Origin: Fibrobacterales bacterium Fibro_02
GTDB lineage: Bacteria; Fibrobacterota; Fibrobacteria; Fibrobacterales; Fibrobacteraceae
DNA length: 53,272 nt
Assembly (NCBI GenBank): GCA_001603905.1
Contig: LVAE01000074.1
Location: 1-53,272 of the forward strand
Direction of reading: 5' to 3'
Part shown: one piece after another, positions 25,935 to 35,179 of the stretch
Layout: each line of letters begins with the position of its first letter
Position numbering within the stretch: the stretch's first letter is position 1
Program-made: the position numbers and the translations under genes
Notes under the pieces: model-generated
Seen by the model: the letters and a program-made list of their open reading frames with translations, nothing else
Databases searched by the model: none
What the model was told of the DNA's origin: nothing

Positions 25935-27847
25935 TACAGGCCGTTATTCTCGATGTTCCAGGGTTCTTCCTGCATCTTGTTCGAAAGCGGGTCGATGGAA
26001 AGTGTTCCCTGGTACAGCTGGTTGTTGCCGAGACGCTTGGAATCGACGGTGAGGAATAGATTCCCTCCCTTGGATTCAAGCCAGTAGATGGCATCGGAAT
26101 CGCGGAGGTATGCGCGGGGACCGACAAGTCCCTGTTCCGAATCGATAAGTTCGCCACCGACAAAGATGGGGATGTCGAGAGCCTTGTAAAGATCGAGGAC
26201 GACAGAGGAACGGCGTTCGTGAATGTCCGAAAGGTCCACATGGTCAGAGACTCTCAGATGGTCAATTCCATCGATGATGACGACTAGGTTCGGGTGTTCC
26301 CGGACTTCTTCTTTCAGGGTGTTCAGCAGTTCTTGGTTGTCGAACGCGGGCTGGTCTTCCCAGATTTCCAGCCGGTTGTTGCGTACGAATGCCATCAGGT
26401 CGCGGGTCGCTTCCAGAATCTTCTGGTTTACCGCTTCGTCTTCGCTTTGCTTGCGCACGGTTAGCACCGATTCGCCAATCAGCATGGCAACGAGCCTGTC
26501 GAAAATCTGGCGGCGCGGAGTTTCAAGTGCAACGTAGATCAGTTTCAGTTTCGGGTTGCTCTGGAGCAGGTCGAGAGCGAAACTGGAGAGTAGCGTTGTC
26601 TTGAGACCGAACGGCTTGGACGAAACGTAGAAACAGCCGGATTGGATACCGTCGATTTCCTGCGTGAGTTTCGGGAAAGTGTTGAGTGCGTATCCGACGC
26701 TGACGTCCGGAGGACATCCCATGGCGGTATCAAAGTTTTCCTTGATGTCCTGCAACAGCATAGAGCGACGGTGGGTATGCACCGTGTCTTCTTCGGTCTG
26801 GGCAACGAGCGAAATCAACTGGTCGGCACCGTTCTTGCGCACGACTTCGTCGACGGTTTCGCCCTTCGGAAGTACGATCGATTTGAAACGCAGATCCAGC
26901 TGTTCCGCCATTTTCAGGTACTTCTGGATGCGGAATTCCTGTTCTCTGCGGTCGAGTTCTCGACGGAGAATGACCGTGACCGATTCTGCACCGCAAGCCT
27001 TGAGCTTGTAAAGGTGGCTCAGCGAAAGTTCCTGGTACATGGTCGAAACCACTCCCGGAATACCGGCGAGGTCGGCGGTGAGTGCGTCGAAGAATCCTTC
27101 GACAATCACGGGTTTGCTGATGTCGGGCTGGATGTTGAAAGGAATGTCGCTGGGGCCCGATGCGTAGGAAATGTAACGGTGCGGACTGTCGGTATCGTCG
27201 AGGACGCGTCCGTAAACGGAGTGGATCAGCCCCTTGGAATTGCGCGCGGGAATGGTGATGCGCGGTTCGTGGTAGGCTTCAAGATTGTCCAGGTAGAAAC
27301 TAATCTGGTGGCGTTCGATACCCGACATCATACAGTAGCTGATGAACGGTTCGGGGTCGCCGCTGTAATAGCCGAGGCCGTAGAGCTGTGCCTGTCCGAT
27401 GTTCCATCCGCGTGCGGCGAGGAACTCTGCCGAAGATGGGCTCTTGCATGCGGCCCAGTGACAGTAACGTACGAAGTTTTCGAGGACCTTGGATTTTTCG
27501 CCGCCGATTTCCTTGATCCAGGGATGTTCTTCCTGCGTTTGCTTGTCGTGGTCGGATTCGAGGGTGCCGAGAAAGTCCACCGCTTCGGCGCGGGCGGCGG
27601 GTTCTTCCATACCGTTGAAACGGCTACGCATCACGAATTCAACAAGGTCGCCCTCGCTTCCGCATTGCAAGCAGCGGTAGCGCCAGTAACCGAGGGCGTC
27701 GTAAAAGAACAGGGAGGTTTCTTCCGGGGAATGGAAGGGACAGCAGGCAATCAGGTTTCTGCCCCAGCGGCTGAGAGGAATTCCCAGCTGACGGGGGTGG
27801 GTCTTTGCACGCATGATGATTCCGGCATGTTCTTGATCGATAAGCAT
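25934..27847 (-). CDS. Primase-helicase fusion (CHC2 zinc finger, TOPRIM, DnaB-like) with degenerate active sites
   Basis: The 637-residue protein has the order of a T7 gp4/Twinkle-type primase-helicase. A CHC2 zinc finger spans 36-62 (CPFH...RCLQC). A TOPRIM core follows (PVIVEGFFDAL, Glu250; then ETVDEVVRKNG), and a RecA-like domain from about 400 (FYVSSKPFGLKTTLLSSF; LVVIIDGIDHLRV). Key residues are altered: the TOPRIM DxD, usually in a FDGDxAG loop, reads LRRELDR; the Walker A GKT reads LKT (415-417). Priming and ATPase activity may be lost or changed. Start ATG has AGAGG upstream. It heads a coupled string with a GT4 glycosyltransferase, an odd context. No other replication or phage gene is near. 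Confidence 0.85.
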   Translation of the reverse strand: MLIDQEHAGIIMRAKTHPRQLGIPLSRWGRNLIACCPFHSPEETSLFFYDALGYWRYRCLQCGSEGDLVEFVMRSRFNGMEEPAARAEAVDFLGTLESDHDKQTQEEHPWIKEIGGEKSKVLENFVRYCHWAACKSPSSAEFLAARGWNIGQAQLYGLGYYSGDPEPFISYCMMSGIERHQISFYLDNLEAYHEPRITIPARNSKGLIHSVYGRVLDDTDSPHRYISYASGPSDIPFNIQPDISKPVIVEGFFDALTADLAGIPGVVSTMYQELSLSHLYKLKACGAESVTVILRRELDRREQEFRIQKYLKMAEQLDLRFKSIVLPKGETVDEVVRKNGADQLISLVAQTEEDTVHTHRRSMLLQDIKENFDTAMGCPPDVSVGYALNTFPKLTQEIDGIQSGCFYVSSKPFGLKTTLLSSFALDLLQSNPKLKLIYVALETPRRQIFDRLVAMLIGESVLTVRKQSEDEAVNQKILEATRDLMAFVRNNRLEIWEDQPAFDNQELLNTLKEEVREHPNLVVIIDGIDHLRVSDHVDLSDIHERRSSVVLDLYKALDIPIFVGGELIDSEQGLVGPRAYLRDSDAIYWLESKGGNLFLTVDSKRLGNNQLYQGTLSIDPLSNKMQEEPWNIENNGL

Positions 27848-27900
27848 AAGAAACCTCTTTTTTCAATTAGATAATCTAGTTTTTTTTTAATTTTAAGACT

Positions 27901-28497
27901 ATGATTATTCTCGGGATAGACCCCGGTTCTATTACTACCGGCTATGCTTTTTTAGATACAGGATCGAAAAATTCCCGTGTGTTGGAATATGGCGTTCTTC
28001 ACGCTCCTGCGGGGCACGCTCTCGAAGACCGTCTGTTGAAAATTGTCTCGGAACTAGAAACACTCTTGGACAAGTATCATCCCGAGGCATTGAGTATGGA
28101 AGGGGTGTTCTTTGCGAAGAATGCAAAGAGTGCTCTGGTGCTAGGGCATATCCGTGGAGCCATTCTTGTGGTCTGTCGCCGTCGGGGAATGAGCTTTAGC
28201 GAATATAGTCCCCGTGCGGTCAAGCTCGCTGTCACGGGCGATGGCGGGGCCGCCAAGGAACAGGTGGCGAATATGATTTTTGCACGTCTCGGGATCGAGG
28301 CGGGGGAACTTCCGCTGGATGCATCCGACGCTCTTGCAATTGCCTGGACTCATGCAAATCCTGCTCCGCTCCTATCGAACCTTTCGGCGGCCCTTCCTGC
28401 AGACTGCACCAAGAAGAAAATATCGAGCCGCAAGAAAAAGCCGACGGTCAAGCAGTGGGAAAACTTAATCCAGAAAATGGGAGGGAAGCTTCCGTGA
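27901..28497 (+). CDS. ruvC: Holliday-junction endonuclease RuvC
   Basis: RuvC cuts Holliday junctions during recombination, working with RuvAB. The 198-residue protein begins GIDPGSITTGYAF (Asp7), has LSMEGVFF (Glu67), and LPLDASDALAIAWTH (Asp140, Asp143), the four catalytic acids. It is about 25 residues longer than usual because of a basic tail (KKKISSRKKKPTVKQW). There is no ribosome site; TAATTTTA ends 5 nt before ATG, predicting a leaderless mRNA. The stop overlaps the GTG of the next gene. ruvA and ruvB are not in the window. Confidence 0.96.
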   Translation: MIILGIDPGSITTGYAFLDTGSKNSRVLEYGVLHAPAGHALEDRLLKIVSELETLLDKYHPEALSMEGVFFAKNAKSALVLGHIRGAILVVCRRRGMSFSEYSPRAVKLAVTGDGGAAKEQVANMIFARLGIEAGELPLDASDALAIAWTHANPAPLLSNLSAALPADCTKKKISSRKKKPTVKQWENLIQKMGGKLP

Positions 28498-29168
28498 ACA
28501 CTCAAGTTTGTTTTGGACTTCGCGATGCTAAATCGTCGGATTTCGTCAATGTCGAAGGGTATCCGCTGGATAAAGAAATCCTTCTGTTTTACAACAAATT
28601 AAGGGAATCGCTTGCGCGAGATGGCTTCAGGCTTCGGCTGGAATCTGCGTACCGCCCCTTTGAACGCCAGCTGTCTATCTGGAACCGTAAGGCGGCGGGA
28701 GAACTTAAGCTCCTCGATGCGGCGGGCAACCCCATGGAACGCCCCCGCGACGAGGAATCGCTGATGTATGCGATTCTCACCTGGTCGGCGCTTCCGGGCG
28801 CAAGTCGTCACCACCTGGGCACCGACCTCGACGTGGTCGACGGAAATGCCTGCCCCGAAGGTTACGAAGTGCAACTGACTCCCGCCGAGTGCGACGGGAT
28901 GTTCGCTCCTTTCCATCAGCGGCTTACGGAATTGATGGAGTCTGGGGAATCCTTTGGCTTTGAACGTGTTTTCGTTCCTGGACGCGGCAAGATACAGCCC
29001 GAAAAATGGCATATTGCGCATTTGCCGACATCGCGGAAATACCTGGAAGATTTCTCTCTTGCGGAACTCCGCAAACGCTATGAAAAGACGGATATTGCCT
29101 GCAAGTCGGCACTCCTCGATAACTTGGAATCTCTCGCCAAAGATTTCATCTACCCGTACTTTGTTTAA
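28494..29168 (+). CDS. M15-family D-alanyl-D-alanine carboxypeptidase (VanY-like)
   Basis: The 224-residue zinc peptidase should trim D-Ala from peptidoglycan stem peptides. ESAYRPFERQ resembles the SxYRS region of VanY; SRHHLGTDLDVVD gives His106 and Asp113, and EKWHIAH the third zinc ligand. GTG start at 28494, overlapping the ruvC stop (GTGA) and preceded by GGGAGGGA; an earlier in-frame start inside ruvC is less likely. No signal peptide is seen, so it could act in the cytoplasm on recycled peptides, fitting the MpaA-like gene 1 nt downstream. Confidence 0.86.
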   Translation: MNTQVCFGLRDAKSSDFVNVEGYPLDKEILLFYNKLRESLARDGFRLRLESAYRPFERQLSIWNRKAAGELKLLDAAGNPMERPRDEESLMYAILTWSALPGASRHHLGTDLDVVDGNACPEGYEVQLTPAECDGMFAPFHQRLTELMESGESFGFERVFVPGRGKIQPEKWHIAHLPTSRKYLEDFSLAELRKRYEKTDIACKSALLDNLESLAKDFIYPYFV

Positions 29169-29169
29169 G

Positions 29170-29856
29170 ATGCGTTCCTCTCTCCTTCTTCCTTTCGCTG
29201 AATACGGTCACTCGGTCCTCGGAACGGCGCTTCGCTATATTCCTTGTGCAGGGGCTTGTCGGTTGCTTGTCGTTGCAGGAATCCACGGGGAGGAACCCGA
29301 GACGACGTTCCTTTTGAGTCGTGTACTCCGTGACTTTGAACGCCCCTTTGAAGACGTAGCGTTCGTGCTTTGCGCCAATCCCGACGGCATGACTCTTGGG
29401 ACCCGCTGTAATGCGAACGGGGTCGACTTGAACCGCAACTTCCCGACCTCCAACTGGAGTGCCGAAGCTATTTACTGCAGGTCCGTTCTGGAAGCTCCTC
29501 GCGATACGGAGCTTTCTCCAGGTTCGGCTCCCGGCTGTGAATGCGAAACAAGGGCTCTTGTGGACCTAATTGAAAAGCTCTCTCCCGAAGCAATCCTTTC
29601 GATACATGCGCCCATTGCCTGCATCGATGCTCCCTCCAAGTCACCTTTGGTCGAACAGCTGTGTGCAGCGTTCAACTTGCCGTGGCGACCCGATATCGGC
29701 TATCCGACTCCGGGCAGTCTCGGGACCTGGTGCAAGGAAAGAAAAAGTCCAGAGTGTGTCACCCTGGAACTTCCTCGAATGTCTTTAGAGGCCTTGTACG
29801 ACCGCTATGGCGAAAGCTTTAGCGCCTTTCTTCGATCTTATTCTTCTCGGCGTTAG
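29170..29856 (+). CDS. mpaA: M14-family murein peptide amidase, MpaA-like
   Basis: The 228-residue protein matches MpaA, the cytoplasmic zinc peptidase that splits the gamma-D-Glu-meso-DAP bond during murein recycling (E. coli MpaA has about 240 residues). AGIHGEEPETT gives zinc ligands His39 and Glu42, GVDLNRNFP the substrate site, ILSIHAP the third ligand His146, and CVTLELP the catalytic Glu200. No signal peptide. The ATG lies 1 nt after the M15 stop. Its last 38 bp overlap the end of the convergent pssA gene. Confidence 0.83.
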   Translation: MRSSLLLPFAEYGHSVLGTALRYIPCAGACRLLVVAGIHGEEPETTFLLSRVLRDFERPFEDVAFVLCANPDGMTLGTRCNANGVDLNRNFPTSNWSAEAIYCRSVLEAPRDTELSPGSAPGCECETRALVDLIEKLSPEAILSIHAPIACIDAPSKSPLVEQLCAAFNLPWRPDIGYPTPGSLGTWCKERKSPECVTLELPRMSLEALYDRYGESFSAFLRSYSSRR

Positions 29857-30628
29857 CGATAATCTTCTTGCGCTGGACAAGGCCGAGACCGAAGCCGATA
29901 ATCAGGTAGCTAGAGCAAAGGACTAGCAGGTATTCGGTAATGAACGGAATCTTGTCCGAGATGAACATGAATCCGCAGATATAGGTAATCACGATGAGGA
30001 TCGCCTGGCCGATGTTCAGAAGCGGGTTCTTGCGCGGCTGGAGCTTGGGCAAGAACAGCGGGCAGACCATCAGGATTCCGGTCACCAGCATCACGAATAC
30101 GGGCAAGAACATGTGGACACCGCTCTGGTCGGCGAAGAATCCGTGCGACTGGAGGTGAACAATCAGGATGGCGTTGATTGCACCTGCAAAGGTGGAGGGG
30201 AGTCCCGAAAAGTGATGGTGGTAGGTGTCGCTATCGCAGGCGTTGTACTTTGCGAGGCGCATGGCGGCGCAGAGCACATAGATAGAGAACGTGACGATCA
30301 GCAGGACGCCGTTTGCCTGGAACCAATCAGGAGCGATGGTCTTGTAGGCAAAGAAAATCGTAAAGGACGGTGCGAGACCAAAGGCAATCAGGTCGGCGAG
30401 GCTGTCGAACTGCGCACCGAACTCGGAGCTAGCGTTTACGAGTCGTGCGGCAAAACCGTCCAGCTTGTCCAGAAGAACACTCAAAAGAATGAAATAGGCT
30501 CCCGTGCGGATAGGATCTGCGCCAGTGAAAGAAGAAAAAGCTCCGGTCACCCAACAGATCGCAAAGACGCCCAGCAAAAAGTTCATGCTGGTAAATGCAT
30601 TAGGCAAAATAAAACGAGATTTACCCAT
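29819..30628 (-). CDS. pssA: CDP-diacylglycerol-serine O-phosphatidyltransferase
   Basis: This inner-membrane enzyme makes phosphatidylserine, the precursor of phosphatidylethanolamine. The 269-residue protein has the CDP-alcohol phosphotransferase motif DG-x2-AR-x8-G-x3-D-x3-D as LDGFAARL...FGAQFDSLAD, in the first third, and about eight helices. It is the type II (Bacillus-like) form. ATG at 30628 with GGAGG five bases upstream. A TATTTTTA promoter box lies at 30656-30663. The 3' end overlaps mpaA by 38 bp in convergent orientation. Confidence 0.93.
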   Translation of the reverse strand: MGKSRFILPNAFTSMNFLLGVFAICWVTGAFSSFTGADPIRTGAYFILLSVLLDKLDGFAARLVNASSEFGAQFDSLADLIAFGLAPSFTIFFAYKTIAPDWFQANGVLLIVTFSIYVLCAAMRLAKYNACDSDTYHHHFSGLPSTFAGAINAILIVHLQSHGFFADQSGVHMFLPVFVMLVTGILMVCPLFLPKLQPRKNPLLNIGQAILIVITYICGFMFISDKIPFITEYLLVLCSSYLIIGFGLGLVQRKKIIANAEKNKIEERR

Positions 30629-30655
30629 AAAAACCTCCACTAAAAAGTGTCGCGC

Positions 30656-30663
30656 TAAAAATA
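30656..30663 (-). promoter_or_regulatory. Promoter -7 box of pssA
   Basis: The minus strand reads TATTTTTA, fitting TAnnTTT(G/A), about 28 nt before the pssA ATG, with the GGAGG ribosome site in between. Confidence 0.4.
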
Positions 30664-30704
30664 GATTATTTCTGGCTTCGAGGGGGTGGCTCTATAAATG
30701 AAAA

Positions 30705-30745
30705 ATAAAAAATGAAGAATGAAATGCTCATTCTTCATCTTTCTT
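30705..30745 (-). terminator. Intrinsic terminator of the substrate-binding protein gene
   Basis: An 11-bp inverted repeat ATGAAGAATGA/TCATTCTTCAT with a 5-base loop lies 14 nt past the stop at 30759. On the minus strand it is followed by a T-rich run (TTTTTTATTTTT). Confidence 0.8.
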
Positions 30746-30758
30746 TGCGGGAAAAGCT

Positions 30759-32537
30759 TTATTTCGCGGGCTTGATGTACCAGAGAGCCTTCACACCGGC
30801 TGCGACGACCAGGCTCTGCGGAGGTGCATAGGGATTTTCTTCGGTGGGGAAGTTTTCCCAATGCCTGGTGGAGAACTGGTAATACTGCGTGGGGCGGTAC
30901 ATGACCGGGAGAACCGGAATCGTTTCCATAAAGATGCGGTTCAGGGCGCGGTAGGCTTCAGTCAGTTCCTTCTCGTCGGTGAGGGCGGGAATTTTCTGAA
31001 TTAATTTGTCTGCATCATCGTTCTTGTAGCGGCCCTGGTTGGCAAAAGTCTCTTCACCGACGGGCTTGTACGAGGCCGAACCCATCACCTGCTCGAAACG
31101 GTTCCACGGCGATGCTGCGGAAAGCTCGGCGGTCTGCGTCTTCATGGCGAGGTCGAAGGTGCCCAGGCGCAGGTTCTTGTCCCAGACGCTGTAGTCGACG
31201 AACTTTTCCTCGGCTGCAAGTCCGATGTCGTGCAGGGATCCTACGATGACCTTGATGGCGTCTTCCCAGTCGGTCCAGCCCTGCGGACATTCGATGGTAA
31301 AGCTGCGGACGGGCTTGCCCTTCTTGTCAAGCAGATGGCCGCTTTCATCCCAGCTGTAGCCTGCATCGGACAAGATGGACTTGGCCTTCTCGATGTCGTA
31401 GACGTAGCCGTACTTTTCGGCGTCTTCCTTGTTGAAATACTTGGATTCGGTTCCGAAGGGGAGGATGAATCCCGGCTGGATCATGGGGGTGTAGTTAGAT
31501 ACGGCGCGCGATTTGATCTTCTCGAAGTTGATGGCGTGCATCATGGCGCGGCGTAGCGCTACATCGTTAAAGGGGGATTGCTGCTGGGCAATCAGCAGGG
31601 TCGTAATGGACCCCGGCTGGTGGTAGGGCTCGTTACGGCTCCAGGCGCGGATGCTGTCACGGGCCTTGTCCCAAATGCGCGGGAGGAATACGGACGAGAT
31701 GTCGAGGTTCCCCTTGGTCATCGCGCTGTTGAAATGGTTGTTGCCGTTGTAAAGGGAATGGATGATGTATTTCGGTGCCGGCTTTTGACCTTTATACTTG
31801 ACATTGCCCCAGTAGTTGTCGTTGCGTTCCAGGACAATCTGGTCGGGAGAATAGGTCTTCAGCGTGTATGGACCGGAGAACACGGGCATGGAATCGTTCT
31901 TGAACTCGGTAATCTTGTTCATGTTGTATCCCTTGCCGGACTTGGCCCCTTGGATGATCGGCTCGAATACGGCCTTGGGCAAGATGGATGTTTCGGCGAG
32001 GGCATTCAGGATGATGAGCGGGTTCTTGTTCTTGCCGAAATGGAAGGTGATGTTGTTGTTCCCGTCGTTGGTGACCTGGCTCAGGAAGTTCCAGTTGCCA
32101 TGACGCGGAGTCGGCAGCAGGGAGTCAATCTTGAAGGTGTAAAGGACGTCGTCAACGGTGACGGGGTCGCCGTTGTTCCACTTGGCGCGTGGGTCCAGGT
32201 GGACGGTGATGCTGTTCTCGGAGCTGGTGTAGCTGTCGGCGAGCATCGGTTCGAGTTCGCCGTTCAGCTGGTTGTATGCCAGGAGCGCTTCGTAGGCGAT
32301 TCTGCAGTTTCCGTCAATAGGAAAGTTCGGATCGTAGTCCAGGGGATTGAACGTCGATGGGGGTGCCCAGTCGAAGCCTCCGATATACAGCGTTTCGCTG
32401 CGGTCGTAGTCAGTGGCGGTCTTGCCCTCTGCAGCCTTGTTTTCTTCGTTACAAGCGGCAAGGGTGAGAACACCCGCCACAGCGAAGCTGGCTGCTGCGA
32501 TCCGTGAAAAACGATTCATGTTTGTTACCAAATTCAT
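30759..32537 (-). CDS. Peptide/oligopeptide ABC transporter substrate-binding lipoprotein (SBP family 5)
   Basis: The 592-residue lipoprotein binds peptides or similar ligands for an ABC importer. The signal peptide ends in the lipobox LAAC. FDWAPPSTFNPLDYD, LDPRAKWNNGDPVTVDDVLYTF and a late ALNRIFMETIPVLPVMY segment are typical of the OppA/DppA family. ATG 32537 has AAGG just before it; 32519 is a possible alternative. Permease and ATPase genes, normally adjacent, are absent, so this is an orphan binding protein or one that pairs with a remote transporter. A TAAATTTA box and a terminator make it a single-gene unit. Confidence 0.9.
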   Translation of the reverse strand: MNLVTNMNRFSRIAAASFAVAGVLTLAACNEENKAAEGKTATDYDRSETLYIGGFDWAPPSTFNPLDYDPNFPIDGNCRIAYEALLAYNQLNGELEPMLADSYTSSENSITVHLDPRAKWNNGDPVTVDDVLYTFKIDSLLPTPRHGNWNFLSQVTNDGNNNITFHFGKNKNPLIILNALAETSILPKAVFEPIIQGAKSGKGYNMNKITEFKNDSMPVFSGPYTLKTYSPDQIVLERNDNYWGNVKYKGQKPAPKYIIHSLYNGNNHFNSAMTKGNLDISSVFLPRIWDKARDSIRAWSRNEPYHQPGSITTLLIAQQQSPFNDVALRRAMMHAINFEKIKSRAVSNYTPMIQPGFILPFGTESKYFNKEDAEKYGYVYDIEKAKSILSDAGYSWDESGHLLDKKGKPVRSFTIECPQGWTDWEDAIKVIVGSLHDIGLAAEEKFVDYSVWDKNLRLGTFDLAMKTQTAELSAASPWNRFEQVMGSASYKPVGEETFANQGRYKNDDADKLIQKIPALTDEKELTEAYRALNRIFMETIPVLPVMYRPTQYYQFSTRHWENFPTEENPYAPPQSLVVAAGVKALWYIKPAK

Positions 32538-32565
32538 CCTTGTCCTTCCCTTGGGGTACAACATC

Positions 32566-32573
32566 TAAATTTA
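32566..32573 (-). promoter_or_regulatory. Promoter -7 box of the substrate-binding protein gene
   Basis: TAAATTTA, palindromic and matching TAnnTTT(G/A), lies 28 nt before the ATG at 32537, leaving room for the AAGG ribosome site. No other gene intervenes. Confidence 0.45.
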
Positions 32574-32653
32574 GTGTGTTTTTAATAAAAAAACCACCAA
32601 CAATTGTTTACAAGAGAGAAAAATGTACCGAAAAAAGGGGTGTTTGCGTGAAT

Positions 32654-35179
32654 TTATAATGAAAATCCGTACAAAAGACGCTTGGGCGAGGCACTGTATA
32701 GAATTTTGTTCATAATGAACGGTGATCCTGCGCCGCCGGGAGTGCTGAACTTGCGTTCCACTTTTCCGCTTTTAAGGGAGATGGCGACAATTTCGTTCCC
32801 TTGGTCAAGCCATGCCAAATCGTCTTTGACGAAGGGCTTCATAAAAATGGAATTTGCTCCGTGGAATTTCCAGAGAGGTGCCCCTGATTCAGTATAAAGT
32901 AATACAGACTGGTTTGCAAGTCCAATCAGGAATTTCCTTTCGCCTTGATCGTTAATAAGCTGCAGTGAAGATATGGCGTCGTCCATTAGAATCTGGAGCG
33001 GGGGAGTGTCCTTGCTGTTGGGGTTTGTCAGGTAGAGACGGTTTCCGCTAGTGGCGACGGCGATGATGGAATCGCTGCTCAAGATATGCGTAATCTGTCC
33101 AGGAATCTTTCTTGTGGAACCTTCTTTAGTTTGCCCTGAATCGTCGTTCAGCGAAACGAGTTCCCCTTCCAGGTTGCAGACGTAAAGCTCCTTGGAGTTG
33201 GTGGCAAGCAGGAAAGGTACGGCGAAAATCTTTCGGGACCAGGCAAGCTTATTATCGGACTTCAGAATCTTCAGTAGGAATCCGTTCCAGGTTGAGACGT
33301 AGATGGCCTTGTCGGTTACCTTCGTTTCGAAAGCCTTGCCCGGAAGCTGGAGTGTGAGTACGGCGTTTTCGTGAGCTAGGTCGTATACGGACATATTGTA
33401 GCCCGAAGCGACTGCAAGCGTGTTTTCGTCGTTGTCAATCGCGTGGCTGTTGTTCAGGTTTCCGATGTTCCTGGACCAACGGAGATCCCCGTTTTCGGCG
33501 TTGAAGCAGAATAGCTTTTCGGCGGCAGGGTCAATCGTGTAGATGTATTTCTTGCTGCTGAAGAACTGGGGGTATAGCGTCTTGGGCGAAATGGGAAGCT
33601 GGTTGACGAACTTTGCGCCGATGGCCTTGCTGTAGCGGTTGAGGATGAGTCGCGTGACCTGTGGGCTGCTCGCCGAGAGACGGACCGCTTCGGACCAGGC
33701 CTTTTGCTTGTCGCGGTTGTTGCCGTTCTGGTTCTCGAGATACAGGGCCTTGAAAAACCATCCTTCAGCGTTGCCGGGTTCCTGCTTGAATAGGGTGGTC
33801 AGGAGAGGCTGCAGTTCTTCCCAGTTCTCTTCCTCGACGAGCTTGGCGGCCTGCCTTGCCGTGAGTTCCGATTGAAGGATCTTCTTGCCGTAATAGTGGG
33901 GAGAAAGGGCGGTCAGCTTGTGGTCACCGAAATCCAGATAGATGTTTCCGTTGGTGTGAATGGGCGCATGCTCGATAGGCTTGGTGAAGTTGAAATGCCA
34001 TAGGGGAACAAGCATCGTATCGACAGCGATAATCGTTCCTTCGCTTGAAAATAGTCCCAGGGTTCCCTTGGCGAGTGTATAGATGGCCGTAGCGTCGCTC
34101 TGTGCGGACACCTGCGGGAAACCGTTCTTCTTGCTAATGAAGGTAATCTTGCCCGAAGCCTCGAGGATGGCGATGTTCTTTTCGAAGGGGACAATGCTTT
34201 CAACGTTGTTGATGGAAACTTTCCATAGCGGGGATGTCCTTTGCTTGGGATTGTATCCGTAGAGGTAGTTTCCCGAGACTAGGTAGATCAGCGATTTGTC
34301 AATAAGGACTTTCTTGATGACATCGAACTGGGCAATGGTCTTGCGGTCGGAACCGTCTTCGGGAGAAATGAAATGGAGGGCATTGTCGGTGCAGTTGAGT
34401 ACGAACTCGGCGGTCGGGCCGTAGAACCCTTCGGGAACGCAACCGCTGTACTTCTCCGAAATTTGCGCCTTGATTCCCTTGCTGTTCAGGAGTGTGAGCT
34501 GGTTGTTCCCCTGGGCGATGGCCTTGTCTTCGTGGACGAGGAACTGGTTAATTCCAGCGAGGTTGTATTTGCGGTCGGGCCTATTCGCGTAGAAGGACTT
34601 GAAAACGAGACTGTCGTTTTCGGGGGACTGGTACCAGACACCCTGCTGCGTTACCGTCAGAACTTGAGCGTTTGCGGGGAGGTCCTGGGACATCTGGACT
34701 AATTTATCGTCTTCAATCTTGTGGATGGTCCCGTCGCGCAGCTGGAGGAATGTCGGAGATTCGCCGAAGGTTCTGCTGATGGGAGTCTTTAAAGAAATCG
34801 GGGAGCGCAACAGGTTTTCGGCTTGGCTGCTGGTGGCGCTTTCGCGTTCCGATAGCCAGTAGGCCTTGCCTGTTTCGGCGGTGCGGTTCAGACTCTGGTT
34901 GTAGTAGAAGTTGGCGGACGCTTTGTTGCCCGAAAGTTCCTGGATTTTTCCGAGATAGAAGTAGGCCTTTTCCTTGTCGTCTTCGTCACCGTTGTTGGCC
35001 GCGTCTTCGAGCAGCTTGATTGCCGTCGAGGATTCCCCCTTCATCTCAAAGATGTAGATGGCTTCCTGGATGGTGGTTTCCATCTTCTCGGCGTTCGCGG
35101 TGGATACAAGGCCGCATAACCACACGAGTGCAATCACCGTGTGCCATGAAAAAAGCCTATGGAAAAACTTAAGCGTCAA
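32654..35179 (-). CDS. Periplasmic TPR plus PQQ-like beta-propeller protein
   Basis: The 841-residue protein has a Sec signal peptide (cleavage near STANA), a TPR-like segment at 35-100 (KAYFYLGKIQELSGNKASAN), and two sets of PQQ/WD-like repeats, such as LFCFNAENGDLRWSRNIG, split by another TPR region. Such proteins usually scaffold envelope assemblies. The start is a TTG at 35179 within the end of the response-regulator gene (11 nt overlap); no ATG gives a complete signal peptide. It is the last gene of the LysM-kinase-regulator string and may be its sensor partner or output. Precise role unknown. Confidence 0.78.
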   Translation of the reverse strand: MTLKFFHRLFSWHTVIALVWLCGLVSTANAEKMETTIQEAIYIFEMKGESSTAIKLLEDAANNGDEDDKEKAYFYLGKIQELSGNKASANFYYNQSLNRTAETGKAYWLSERESATSSQAENLLRSPISLKTPISRTFGESPTFLQLRDGTIHKIEDDKLVQMSQDLPANAQVLTVTQQGVWYQSPENDSLVFKSFYANRPDRKYNLAGINQFLVHEDKAIAQGNNQLTLLNSKGIKAQISEKYSGCVPEGFYGPTAEFVLNCTDNALHFISPEDGSDRKTIAQFDVIKKVLIDKSLIYLVSGNYLYGYNPKQRTSPLWKVSINNVESIVPFEKNIAILEASGKITFISKKNGFPQVSAQSDATAIYTLAKGTLGLFSSEGTIIAVDTMLVPLWHFNFTKPIEHAPIHTNGNIYLDFGDHKLTALSPHYYGKKILQSELTARQAAKLVEEENWEELQPLLTTLFKQEPGNAEGWFFKALYLENQNGNNRDKQKAWSEAVRLSASSPQVTRLILNRYSKAIGAKFVNQLPISPKTLYPQFFSSKKYIYTIDPAAEKLFCFNAENGDLRWSRNIGNLNNSHAIDNDENTLAVASGYNMSVYDLAHENAVLTLQLPGKAFETKVTDKAIYVSTWNGFLLKILKSDNKLAWSRKIFAVPFLLATNSKELYVCNLEGELVSLNDDSGQTKEGSTRKIPGQITHILSSDSIIAVATSGNRLYLTNPNSKDTPPLQILMDDAISSLQLINDQGERKFLIGLANQSVLLYTESGAPLWKFHGANSIFMKPFVKDDLAWLDQGNEIVAISLKSGKVERKFSTPGGAGSPFIMNKILYSASPKRLLYGFSL

